Below are positions 1 through 6,837 of a stretch of 10,820 bases of DNA, one piece after another (within the stretch, counting starts at the first letter, position 1; every line of letters begins with the position of its first letter). Source of the stretch: an uncultured Eubacteriales bacterium (GTDB lineage Bacteria > Bacillota > Clostridia > Christensenellales > CAG-138); contig UQRU01000072.1 of assembly GCA_900543475.1 (NCBI GenBank), positions 1 to 10,820 of the forward strand. Reading direction: 5' to 3'. The position numbers and the translations under genes were made by a program. The notes below the pieces were generated by a model. That model made no database searches, had not been told where the DNA came from, and saw only the letters and a program-made list of their open reading frames with translations.

Positions 1-97
1 GCAAGGGAGCGCCAGGAAGGCCCCACGGGCCGACGCAGCGCGACCTTTGCGAACTGCATTGCGGCCCCCGAACCCCCGGGGGTTTTTCGACAGGCTG
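1..97. other. GC-rich left edge, no supported gene
   Basis: I find no gene here. One forward frame stays open from base 1 to a TAG at 106-108, but that stop lies inside the terminator hairpin and the translation is low-complexity, so I do not call it the tail of an upstream gene. The stretch contains a 5-bp hairpin (19-23 with 27-31) and a run of five C, five G and five T at 73-87. The C5G5T5 block resembles a terminator core but has no loop. A near copy lies in inverted orientation after the topoisomerase A gene (6141-6158). The stretch may be a dispersed intergenic repeat or the 3' untranslated end of a gene outside the window. Confidence 0.4.
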
Positions 98-129
98 AGG
101 CGGCATAGCCCACGGGCTATGCCGCCTTT
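98..129 (+). terminator. Rho-independent terminator of an upstream transcript
   Basis: A perfect 12-bp GC-rich stem (99-110 with 115-126) encloses a CACG tetraloop and is followed by TTTGCTT. The A at 98 and T at 127 extend the stem by one pair. The plus-strand T-rich tail suggests it ends a gene that lies before the window. It also insulates the MerR gene from read-through. Confidence 0.75.
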
Positions 130-172
130 GCTTATGGACGCTTTGGAATATGCAGCCCGTTTCGGACGCTAG

Positions 173-224
173 GGACGGTTGTGATCCAACCGGTGAAACC
201 GTCCAGGGAAGCAGTCCAGCCCTG
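173..224 (+). other. Potentially structured intergenic segment
   Basis: An 8-bp perfect stem (173-180 with 197-204) encloses a 16-base loop. The same bases can instead form a small three-way junction: GGAC/GTCC closing a GGTTG/CAACC hairpin and a short GGT/ACC hairpin. A second hairpin follows at once (CAGGG 204-208 with CCCTG 220-224). The segment lies upstream of the MerR promoter, so it would not be in that mRNA unless a more distal promoter exists. I matched it to no known riboswitch class. In a GC-rich region this much pairing can be chance. The bases 225-294 between it and the promoter show nothing I can name. Confidence 0.25.
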
Positions 225-294
225 ACGCAAATAGGATTTTTCCAAAATGACGGAGGGCGAATTGCCGCGCTGCGAAAAAATTTCTCAGCGCCCC

Positions 295-325
295 TTGACC
301 CTCCCCTTACGGCAGGGCTTATAAT
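295..325 (+). promoter_or_regulatory. MerR-type autoregulated promoter with operator dyad
   Basis: A TTGACC -35 box (295-300) and a perfect TATAAT -10 box (320-325) are separated by 19 bp. This is longer than the 17-bp optimum and is the spacing known for promoters that MerR-family proteins activate by DNA distortion. The spacer holds a dyad centred on base 308: CCCT at 299-302 pairs with AGGG at 314-317, and seven of nine symmetric positions over 299-317 are complementary. Transcription would start near 332, just before the ribosome site at 336-343. The regulator therefore most likely controls its own gene. Confidence 0.8.
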
Positions 326-350
326 GGCCCTACACAGGGAGGGAAACGCC

Positions 351-1070
351 ATGTGGACCGTAAAGCAAGTCAGCGATATTGCGGGTGTAAGCGTGCGCAC
401 CTTACATCATTATGACGCCATCGGGCTGCTCAAGCCAGCCAAGGTGACGGAGGCCGGCTACCGTCTATATGACGAAGGGGCCCTTGGCCGGCTGCAAAGC
501 ATCCTGCTTTTTCGGGAGCTGGGTTTCCCTTTACAGGAGATCAAGTCCATCTTGGATCGCCCGGGTTTTGACCCCATGGACGCCCTGGCCCAGCAACTTC
601 AGCTGCTGGAGAGGAAGCGCCGGCATGTGGAGGGGCTGATTTCCCTGGCCCGTGGAATTTTGGAAAAAGGAGCATGGAGCATGGATTTCCAAGCGTTTGA
701 TACAAAGGCGTTGGAGCAATACAAGGCGGAAGCCAAAGGGAAATGGGGCCATACCAAGGCCTATATGGAATTTGTCCAAAATAAGGAGGCGGACATTGCC
801 GGGGCAACCCAGGCGTTGATGGGGTTGTTCCAGGCGCTTGGGGTAATGCAATCGCTGCCCCCGGCGCACGAGCTGGTGCAGGAGAAGATCCAGGCCCTGC
901 AAAACCATATCACCCGGCATTTTTATACCTGCACCCCGCAGATCCTGCAAGGGCTGGGGCAGATGTATACGGAGGACCCCCGCTTTCGGGAGAACATCGA
1001 CCGGGCCGGAGGCCCTGGCACGGCGGCGTTCGTACAGCGGGCCATCCAGGCCTATTGCCAAAGGACTTGA
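351..1070 (+). CDS. MerR-family transcriptional regulator with TipAS drug-recognition domain
   Basis: This 239-residue protein is a MerR-family activator with a TipAS-like effector domain, like TipAL or Mta. Residues 1-68 form the winged helix-turn-helix (TVKQVSDIAGVSVRTLHHYD, then the GYRLY wing). Residues 75-108 form the dimerising helix. Residues ~115-235 carry TipAS hallmarks: the KWGHTKAY segment (131-138), HFYTCTPQILQGLGQMY (190-206) and DPRF.ENID (209-217). In TipAL this domain binds thiopeptide antibiotics, and a cysteine bonds thiostrepton; Cys194 may or may not be equivalent. I chose ATG 351 because AGGGAGGG (336-343) precedes it and homologues begin at this motif. The frame stays open to 150, but that extension contains the promoter and is not family-like. 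The role is probably sensing amphipathic drugs. No efflux pump lies next to it, so targets other than itself are unknown. Confidence 0.9.
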   Translation: MWTVKQVSDIAGVSVRTLHHYDAIGLLKPAKVTEAGYRLYDEGALGRLQSILLFRELGFPLQEIKSILDRPGFDPMDALAQQLQLLERKRRHVEGLISLARGILEKGAWSMDFQAFDTKALEQYKAEAKGKWGHTKAYMEFVQNKEADIAGATQALMGLFQALGVMQSLPPAHELVQEKIQALQNHITRHFYTCTPQILQGLGQMYTEDPRFRENIDRAGGPGTAAFVQRAIQAYCQRT

Positions 1071-1100
1071 AGGCCTGGCCCTCCAAACTTAAAAATGCAC

Positions 1101-1160
1101 GGGCCCCAATGGAGGGCCCCACCATAGGCAAAGAGGAAGCCAACGGGCTTCCTCTTTTTT
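1101..1160. terminator. Bidirectional terminator between convergent genes
   Basis: The main hairpin is a perfect 12-bp stem (1130-1141 with 1146-1157) with an AACG loop. It is followed by further T residues to 1160 on the plus strand, giving six T in a row. The stem opens with AAA, so the minus-strand transcript also ends in U residues. It therefore serves both the MerR gene and the convergent minus-strand gene ending at 1175. A second short hairpin (1101-1106 with 1114-1119, GGGCCC arms, 7-base loop) lies just before it and has no T-tract. Confidence 0.85.
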
Positions 1161-1174
1161 CGGCTTTGGGAAAT

Positions 1175-1594
1175 CTACAGATAGCGCTGAAGCCGGCGCA
1201 GGTTGTTCTCCTCGGTGCGCAGCAATTGTTCCCCCAATGCCCGGGCTTCGTTGCCGGCCAGGGAATATTTGCGCAGGGAGCGGGATAGGTCTACGATCCC
1301 CATGACGCTGCCCTGCATAAGCATTTCCGCCATATGGGTGGAGGTCCTGTCCAGCCGCAGGTTCAGGCTGGTGTGGACCCGCAAGGGGAAAACCGGCGGG
1401 CGTTTGGGGTCCAGGTGGGTAGCCTTTAAAAGACGTTGGGCCTCGGTTTGCACCTGATGGTATTCTGCAAATTGGTCTGCCATGGCCTTGCGAAAGTCGG
1501 GGTCTTCACAGCGCTTGATCAGCTGATTTAGGGCCACTTTGCCCATGACGGTGTTTTGGTATATGTCCTGCAAAAGTTGCGCGTTGGGGTCCAT
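1175..1594 (-). CDS. Conserved hypothetical protein, all-helical, possibly ferritin-like fold
   Basis: This 139-residue soluble protein has no signal peptide or membrane segment. It reads as four or so amphipathic helices: ~3-27 (LLQDIYQNTVMGKVALNQLI), ~32-58 (DFRKAMADQFAEYHQVQTEA), ~76-100, and ~110-139 (EQLLRTEENNLRRLQRYL). The THMAEMLMQGSVMGIVDLSRS segment (residues ~86-106) is the most family-like stretch, and I recall similar uncharacterised clostridial proteins of this size. The pattern suggests a four-helix bundle related to the ferritin-like superfamily. The scattered Glu and His residues do not make a clear di-iron EXXH pair, so metal binding is unproven. ATG 1594 is preceded on the minus strand by AAAGGA (1609-1604). 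It is divergent from the topoisomerase genes and convergent with the MerR gene. Its own promoter is not clear. Function unknown. Confidence 0.8.
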   Translation of the reverse strand: MDPNAQLLQDIYQNTVMGKVALNQLIKRCEDPDFRKAMADQFAEYHQVQTEAQRLLKATHLDPKRPPVFPLRVHTSLNLRLDRTSTHMAEMLMQGSVMGIVDLSRSLRKYSLAGNEARALGEQLLRTEENNLRRLQRYL

Positions 1595-1654
1595 GATTTT
1601 CTTTCCTTTCTTATCGTTATATGTAGTGTGGTGAAGAAGGGGGGAGAATATACA

Positions 1655-1683
1655 TTGCCCATTTTTGCCTGTTGTATTATACT
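1655..1683 (+). promoter_or_regulatory. Promoter for the topoisomerase gene run
   Basis: TTGCCC (1655-1660, 4/6 to consensus) and TATACT (1678-1683, 5/6) are separated by exactly 17 bp, as expected for the housekeeping sigma factor. Transcription would start around 1690, giving a leader of about 70 bases before the subunit B start codon. That leader contains the palindrome at 1705-1721. Confidence 0.6.
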
Positions 1684-1704
1684 GTAATGTGGTATTTTAC
1701 GGTT

Positions 1705-1721
1705 CCATATACCGTATATGG
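1705..1721. promoter_or_regulatory. Perfect 17-bp palindrome in the topoisomerase leader (candidate operator)
   Basis: CCATATAC and GTATATGG are perfect inverted repeats around a single C. An imperfect outer GGT (1701-1703) and ACC (1724-1726) flank them. The site lies about 15-30 bases after the predicted start of transcription, a position where a bound dimeric repressor would block elongation. The AT-rich arms stand out in a GC-rich chromosome. As RNA it could form only a 7-bp stem with a three-base loop and no T-run directly after it, so a DNA-protein site seems likelier than a terminator. The binding protein is unknown. Confidence 0.5.
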
Positions 1722-1759
1722 TGACCAAAGGATTTTTTTCAAATATATGGAGGGAATGG

Positions 1760-3730
1760 ATGGCCAAGGACTACAGCGTAAGCGATATCAAGGTGATGGA
1801 AGGCCTGGAGGCGGTGCGGATGCGGCCGGGTATGTACATCGGCTCCACCGGCGTGCGGGGCCTGCATCATATGTTGTGGGAGATCGTGGATAACGCCGTG
1901 GACGAGGCTGCCAACGGCTATGCGGACCGGGTGCAGGTAACCCTGCATAAGGACCAATCCGTCACCGTGGAGGACAACGGCCGGGGCATCCCGGTGGGCA
2001 TCCATGAAAAGCTGGGGGTCAGCGGGGTAGAGGTGGTCTTTACCCAGCTCCACGCCGGCGGCAAATTCGATAACGATAGCTATGGATTTTCCGGCGGCCT
2101 TCACGGGGTGGGCGCCAGCGTGGTGAACGCCCTGAGCGAATATGTGGAGGTGGAGATCTATACCGGCGGCAGGGCCTATTATCAAAAATTCCGCAGCTAT
2201 GTGGATCAACAAGGGAAGATCCATTCCGGCCAGCCCATGGCCCCCTTGGCGGAGACCGGCCGCACCCGCAAACGGGGGAGCAAGATCACCTTTTTGCCGG
2301 ACGCCCGGGTATTTGAGACCCTGGATATGCAGTTTGATACCATCTCCAAACGGATGCGGGAATTGGCCTATTTGAACCGGGGCGTGACCTTTTATCTGCT
2401 GGACGAACGCACCAAGCGGGAAAAGGAATATTGCTTTGCCGGGGGCTTATCGGATTTTGTCCGCTACCTGAACGGGGACAAGACCCCGGTATATCCCGAT
2501 CCCATCCACATCAAGGGGGCAAAGGACGGCATTGAGGTGGATATCGCCATGCAGCACAACGACGGCTACAGCGAGAGCATCTTTTCCTATGTCAACAACA
2601 TCCCCACCACCGAGGGCGGCACCCATGAGACCGGCTTTAAGGCGGCCCTCACCAAGGTGCTCAACGACTATTGCCGGCGCATGGACTTTCTCAAGGACAA
2701 GGACCCCTCCCTGTCCGGGGAGGACTTCCGGGAGGGGCTGACCGCCATCACCTCCTTGAAGATGCGCAACATCCAGTTTGAGGGCCAGACCAAGACCCGC
2801 CTGGGCAATACAGAGGCCCGGCCCGCGGTGGAATATGTGGTGACGGAGCAGCTTACCCCCTTCCTGGAGGATCTGAAAAACGCCGATGTTGCCAACCGCA
2901 TCGCGGATAAGGCCATCAAGGCGGCCAAGGTCCGGGAGACCGCCCGCAAGGCCAAGACCATGGCCCGGGAGAAGAGCAAGCTGGAGAACGCCCCCCTGGT
3001 GGGCAAACTGTCCAGCTGCACCGGCCGGGACCCCAAGCGGAACGAGCTGTTCATCGTGGAGGGGGACAGCGCCGGCGGCAGCGCCAAGCAAGGGCGGGAC
3101 CGGCGGTTCCAGGCGATTTTGCCCCTTCGGGGCAAGCCCTTGAACGTGGAAAAGAAGCGGCTGGACCAGGTGCTGGCCAACGAGGAATTCCGCTCCATCA
3201 TCACCGCCATCGGCACCAACATTGGGGAGGATTTCGACCTTTCCAGCCTGAAATACGATAAGATCATCATCCTTTCGGACGCGGACCAGGATGGGGCCCA
3301 TATCCGGGCCATCCTCTTGACCTTCTTCTACCGCTACATGAAGGAGCTGATCACCGACGGCCATGTATACATCGGCCTGCCGCCCCTTTACAAGGTGCAA
3401 AAGGGGAAGGAGATCCGCTATGCCTACGACGATGGGGAGCTGAACGCAGCCATCAAAAAGGTGGGCAAGGGCTATACCCTGCAACGGTATAAGGGCCTGG
3501 GCGAGATGAACCCGGAGCAGCTGTGGGAAACCACCATGAATCCGGAGAACCGGTCGCTGGTGCGGGTGCATATTGACGACGCGGCGGATGTGGAACATCT
3601 GGTGACGGTTTTGATGGGGGACAAGGTGGCCCCCCGAAAGGAGTATATCAGCGAATTCGCCAATTTCAACAAGGCGGACGCCTTTGCGGACAAGGCCGCG
3701 GTAGAGAAGGGAGGCGTACAGCATGGCTAA
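1760..3730 (+). CDS. parE: Type II DNA topoisomerase subunit B (topoisomerase IV ParE / GyrB-like)
   Basis: This 656-residue protein is the ATPase subunit of a type II topoisomerase. It pairs with the next gene to pass one DNA duplex through another. The N-terminal GHKL ATPase shows catalytic Glu41 and Asn45 ([10 protein letters not shown]), EDNGRGIP (71-78) and the GLHGVG lid motif (113-118). The transducer domain follows. The TOPRIM domain has EGDSAGG (434-440) and the metal-binding DADQDG (507-512). [15 protein letters not shown] (575-589) sits in the tail. There is no long Gram-negative-type insertion. I chose ATG 1760, with GGAGGG at 1749-1754; the in-frame ATG at 1718 lies inside the palindrome and lacks a good ribosome site. 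The gene is not next to dnaA, dnaN or recF, so it is probably the second pair (ParE) rather than the oriC-linked gyrB, although many motifs are gyrase-like. It overlaps the subunit A gene by 8 bases. Confidence 0.88.
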   Translation: MAKDYSVSDIKVMEGLEAVRMRPGMYIGSTGVRGLHHMLWEIVDNAVDEAANGYADRVQVTLHKDQSVTVEDNGRGIPVGIHEKLGVSGVEVVFTQLHAGGKFDNDSYGFSGGLHGVGASVVNALSEYVEVEIYTGGRAYYQKFRSYVDQQGKIHSGQPMAPLAETGRTRKRGSKITFLPDARVFETLDMQFDTISKRMRELAYLNRGVTFYLLDERTKREKEYCFAGGLSDFVRYLNGDKTPVYPDPIHIKGAKDGIEVDIAMQHNDGYSESIFSYVNNIPTTEGGTHETGFKAALTKVLNDYCRRMDFLKDKDPSLSGEDFREGLTAITSLKMRNIQFEGQTKTRLGNTEARPAVEYVVTEQLTPFLEDLKNADVANRIADKAIKAAKVRETARKAKTMAREKSKLENAPLVGKLSSCTGRDPKRNELFIVEGDSAGGSAKQGRDRRFQAILPLRGKPLNVEKKRLDQVLANEEFRSIITAIGTNIGEDFDLSSLKYDKIIILSDADQDGAHIRAILLTFFYRYMKELITDGHVYIGLPPLYKVQKGKEIRYAYDDGELNAAIKKVGKGYTLQRYKGLGEMNPEQLWETTMNPENRSLVRVHIDDAADVEHLVTVLMGDKVAPRKEYISEFANFNKADAFADKAAVEKGGVQHG

Positions 3731-6137
3731 GAAAAACGAGCCCCAGCTTCCCCTGGGGGAGACCATCATCGAGAAGAGCATGGACACGGTGATGCACGAA
3801 TCCATGCTGCCCTATGCGGAATACGTGATCCTGGAGCGGGCCTTGCCCCGGGTGGAGGACGGGCTCAAGCCGGTGCAGCGGCGAATTTTGTATACCATGC
3901 TGGAGCTGGGCACCACCCCGGATAAGCCCCACCGGAAAAGCGCCCGCATCGTGGGGGATTGCCTGGGCAAATACCATCCCCACGGGGACACCTCGGTATA
4001 TGACGCCATGGTGCGCATGGCCCAGCCCTTTAACATGCAGATGCCCCTGGTGGACGGCCACGGCAACTTTGGCAGCGTGGATGGGGACAGCGCGGCGGCC
4101 ATGCGGTATACGGAAGCCCGCATGGCGCCCATCGCCCTGGAGATGCTGCGGGATTTGGACAAGGACACGGTGCCCTTTGCCCTGAACTTTGACGATACCC
4201 TCAAGGAGCCGGAGCTGTTGCCCGGCCGGTTCCCCAATCTGCTGGTAAACGGGGCCAGCGGCATCGCCGTGGGCCTGGCCACCAACATCCCCCCCCATAA
4301 CCTGAGGGAAGCCATCGACGCGGTGCTGCTGCAAATGGAGCAGCCGGAGGTTTCCCTGGACGCCCTGATGCAGGTGATGCCCTGTCCGGATTTCCCCACC
4401 GGCGGGTATCTTCTCGATAGCCCGGAGATCCGTGCCGCCTATGAGACCGGCCGGGGCAAGCTGACCATGCGGGCCAAGGTGCATATGGAGGAGGGCCGTG
4501 CGGGCCGCAAGCTCATCGTGGTGACCGAGTTTCCCTATCAGGTAAACAAGGCCCGGGCCCTGGAGGACATCCTCAAGGTAAGCCAGGAGAAGAAAACCCT
4601 GTTTGCCGGCATCGCGGATATCCGGGATGAATCCGACCGTTCGGGCACCCGGGCGGTGATCGAGGTCAAGAAGGACGCGGACGCGGATAAGATCCTGGCG
4701 TATCTATATAAATATAGCGATCTGCAAACCACCTTCGGGGTGAACATGGTGGCCATTGCCGGGGGCAAGCCCCTGCAGATGGGCCTCAAGGAGATCATCG
4801 CCCATTATATCCGCCACCAGGAGGAAGTGGTCAGTCGCAGGACCCGCTTCGACCTGGAAGCAGCCCAGCGGCGGGAGCATATTTTGGAAGGGCTCATGGT
4901 GGCCATCGCCAACATCGATGCGGTGATCGCCCTGATCCGGGCCTCCAAGACCCCAAAGGCGGCCCGGGACGGGCTGATGGAGCGCTTCGGCCTCACGGAG
5001 CTCCAGGCCCAGGCCATCTTGGACTTACGGCTGCAACGGCTCACCAATCTGGAGCTACTGGCCATCGAAAAGGAATATAAGCAGGTCAAAGCCCTCATCA
5101 AAGAGCTGACCGCCATTTTGGAATCCCCGAAAAAGCTTCGGGGGGTGATCAAAAAGGAGCTGGAGGAGATCCGGGACGCCTATGGGGTTCCCCGGCGCAC
5201 CCAGCTGATGCAGGAGGATGCGGGCGCAGTCCTGCCCGAGGAGGAGGCTCACGTCAGCGAGGAGGCTCTGGTGGTGCTGCTGCCTGGGGCGCGGGTTCGG
5301 CGCATGCCGCCCAAGGCGTATAACCCGGAACAAGGCGCCGGGGAAAATCCCTTGGCGCTGATCCAGACGGCCACCGATCGGCGGCTAAGGTTCTTTACAA
5401 ACCTGGGCGCCTGTTGCTTCCTGCCGGTGGAGGAGATCCCGGAGACCCGGCTCAATGGGAAGCCTGCCAATTTAAACGCCCTTATCGCCTTTGAAAAGGA
5501 CGAACAGGTGGTGGCTTGTCTGGAGGAGGGAGAATGCGAGGGCCAGCTGTATTTCTACACCGCCCAGGGCAATGTAAAATGCACCCAGGGCAGCGAGTAC
5601 AATGCCCGCACCCGCCGGGTGGCGGCCATCTCCCTCAAGGAGGGGGACAGGCTGCTGGGGGTGGAGCCCGCCCGGGAGGACAGCATCCTGCTGATCACCA
5701 GCCAGGGCATGAGCATCCGCTTTGGCCGGGACACCGTCCCGGAGATGGGGCGGGTAGCCGCCGGGGTAAAGGGCATCCGGCTGGAAGCGGGAGACCAGGT
5801 GGTCTTTGCCCAGCAGGTGGGCGAGGACGGCGAGGTGCTCACCATTTCCGACCGGGGCTACGCCAAGCGCAGCTTCGTGTTCGACCATGAGCTGCAGGGC
5901 CGCAACGGAAAGGGGCTCAAAGCCTTTGACTTTAAGAAAAACGGTTCCAACGGCACGGCCATTGCTGCGGCGCTGTATGTACGAGAGCCGTATAACTTTA
6001 CCGTGGAGCAGAAGCATGGGGCTGTGACCCTTTGCAATACGGAGGAAGTGCGCATCGATAACCGGGCCGGCAGAGGGGATCTATTGGTGATGGCCCTGCT
6101 GGACGATGTGGTGATCGGCGCCCGTAGGCAGCGATAA
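3723..6137 (+). CDS. parC: Type II DNA topoisomerase subunit A (topoisomerase IV ParC / GyrA-like)
   Basis: This 804-residue protein is the DNA-cleaving subunit that works with the upstream ATPase subunit. The winged-helix region carries the quinolone-binding segment [10 protein letters not shown] (85-94), with Thr90 and Asp94 at the positions of E. coli GyrA Ser83 and Asp87. The catalytic dyad is Arg128-Tyr129 (AAMRYTEAR). The IPPHN gate region, the [21 protein letters not shown] segment and a long coiled coil follow. From about residue 500 a repetitive beta-pinwheel domain wraps DNA. In the GyrA-box position it has QGRNGKG (725-731), a degenerate version of QRRGGKG. The N-terminal [22 protein letters not shown] matches my memory of clostridial second-pair A subunits annotated ParC. 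The start follows AAGGGAGG (3707-3714) and overlaps the B gene by 8 bases, indicating translational coupling. Whether the enzyme is a true decatenase or a weak gyrase is open. Confidence 0.88.
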   Translation: MAKKNEPQLPLGETIIEKSMDTVMHESMLPYAEYVILERALPRVEDGLKPVQRRILYTMLELGTTPDKPHRKSARIVGDCLGKYHPHGDTSVYDAMVRMAQPFNMQMPLVDGHGNFGSVDGDSAAAMRYTEARMAPIALEMLRDLDKDTVPFALNFDDTLKEPELLPGRFPNLLVNGASGIAVGLATNIPPHNLREAIDAVLLQMEQPEVSLDALMQVMPCPDFPTGGYLLDSPEIRAAYETGRGKLTMRAKVHMEEGRAGRKLIVVTEFPYQVNKARALEDILKVSQEKKTLFAGIADIRDESDRSGTRAVIEVKKDADADKILAYLYKYSDLQTTFGVNMVAIAGGKPLQMGLKEIIAHYIRHQEEVVSRRTRFDLEAAQRREHILEGLMVAIANIDAVIALIRASKTPKAARDGLMERFGLTELQAQAILDLRLQRLTNLELLAIEKEYKQVKALIKELTAILESPKKLRGVIKKELEEIRDAYGVPRRTQLMQEDAGAVLPEEEAHVSEEALVVLLPGARVRRMPPKAYNPEQGAGENPLALIQTATDRRLRFFTNLGACCFLPVEEIPETRLNGKPANLNALIAFEKDEQVVACLEEGECEGQLYFYTAQGNVKCTQGSEYNARTRRVAAISLKEGDRLLGVEPAREDSILLITSQGMSIRFGRDTVPEMGRVAAGVKGIRLEAGDQVVFAQQVGEDGEVLTISDRGYAKRSFVFDHELQGRNGKGLKAFDFKKNGSNGTAIAAALYVREPYNFTVEQKHGAVTLCNTEEVRIDNRAGRGDLLVMALLDDVVIGARRQR

Positions 6138-6196
6138 GAATAAACCCCCGGGGTTCGGAATATGTATAAGCAACTTCTAAGAGGAGCTTATTCTGT
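6138..6196 (+). other. Short intergenic gap with GC palindrome and strong ribosome site
   Basis: This 59-base gap holds AACCCCCGGGGTT (6143-6155). It is a short palindrome with almost no loop and no T-tract, so it is not a convincing terminator. Reversed, it nearly matches the block at 68-87. GAGGAGC (6181-6187) is the ribosome site for the next gene. No clear promoter is visible, so read-through from the topoisomerase genes is likely. Confidence 0.45.
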
Positions 6197-6808
6197 ATGA
6201 TACGAACCAGCGGGGACAATGCCATATGCATCAGCGGCCGGGTCCAAGGGGACGCTATGCTGGACCATGAACTGTACGGAGAAGCGTTTTATAGCTTATA
6301 TTTGGAGGTGCCGCGGCTGAGCGGCGCGGTGGATATCCTGCCGGTGACCCTGCCGGGCAGGCTCTGCGCCCAGCTTCCAAGGGCAGGGGAGAGCTGGTGT
6401 ATACATGGCCAGCTGCGTTCCTATAACAAGCATACGGATACAGGCAGCCGGCTGATCCTAACGGTGTTTGCCAGGCATGTGGAGCCTGTGCCCCCTGAGG
6501 TGGAACCGTGTAATCGGGTGGAGCTGACGGGGTTTTTATGCAAGCCTGTGATCTACCGCACCACGCCCTTTCTGCGGGAGATCGGGGATATGCTCCTGGC
6601 GGTGAACCGCTCCTTCAACAAAAGCGATTATTTGCCCTGTATCGCCTGGGGCCGCAACGCGGTGCTGGCCCGGGAGCTGGCGGTGGGCAGCCGGGTGCGG
6701 GTGGAAGGACGCCTGCAAAGCCGGGAATATCAGAAATGCCTTTTGGACGGCACCATCGATCAGCGGGTGGCTTATGAAGTATCCTGCGCCCGGGTGGAGC
6801 CGGTCTGA
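6197..6808 (+). CDS. SSB-like single-stranded DNA-binding protein with two tandem OB folds
   Basis: This 203-residue protein appears to hold two OB folds. The first (~8-95) includes GEAFYSLYLEVPRLSGAVDILPV and the GQLRSYNKH strand (71-79). The second (~105-200) is clearly SSB-like: NRVELTGFLCKPVIYRTTP (106-124), the LLAVNRSFNKSDYLPCIAWGRNA run (133-155) and VRVEGRLQSREYQK (167-180). Similar clostridial proteins are annotated as single-stranded DNA-binding protein or primosomal protein N. Unlike canonical bacterial SSB, it lacks the glycine-rich linker and the acidic DDDxPF tail that recruits partners. It is therefore unlikely to be the main SSB. It probably binds ssDNA in a specialised role such as replication restart, repair or recombination. 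It lies 59 bases after the topoisomerase A gene, behind a strong ribosome site. The OB assignment is fairly sure; the role is inference. Confidence 0.8.
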   Translation: MIRTSGDNAICISGRVQGDAMLDHELYGEAFYSLYLEVPRLSGAVDILPVTLPGRLCAQLPRAGESWCIHGQLRSYNKHTDTGSRLILTVFARHVEPVPPEVEPCNRVELTGFLCKPVIYRTTPFLREIGDMLLAVNRSFNKSDYLPCIAWGRNAVLARELAVGSRVRVEGRLQSREYQKCLLDGTIDQRVAYEVSCARVEPV

Positions 6809-6837
6809 ACGGGCGGCACAAATGAGGAGGAATGGCC

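Noticed and set aside
1..108. C-terminal end of an upstream gene in frame 1
   Set aside because: The frame stops inside the terminator stem and its translation matches nothing I know.
173..228. Cobalamin, THF or other known riboswitch
   Set aside because: GGTGAAACC and AGGGAA superficially recall B12-switch text, but the conserved core and a downstream target are missing.
150..350. 67-residue N-terminal extension of the MerR protein
   Set aside because: It would run through the promoter and dyad, has no ribosome site at 150, and is unlike MerR N-termini, which begin at the helix-turn-helix.
1718..1759. Upstream ATG 1718 as the start of topoisomerase subunit B
   Set aside because: The codon lies inside the palindrome and has no ribosome site. 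ATG 1760 has GGAGGG at the right distance and gives a normal N-terminus.
2447..3805. 452-residue open frame on the minus strand
   Set aside because: It is a codon shadow of the GC-rich topoisomerase B gene, rich in Leu, Val, Gly and His, with no recognisable domain.
3666..4484. 272-residue open frame on the minus strand
   Set aside because: It lies antisense to topoisomerase A and has the composition typical of shadow frames.
6143..6155. Terminator between parC and the SSB-like gene
   Set aside because: The palindrome has almost no loop and no T-tract follows.
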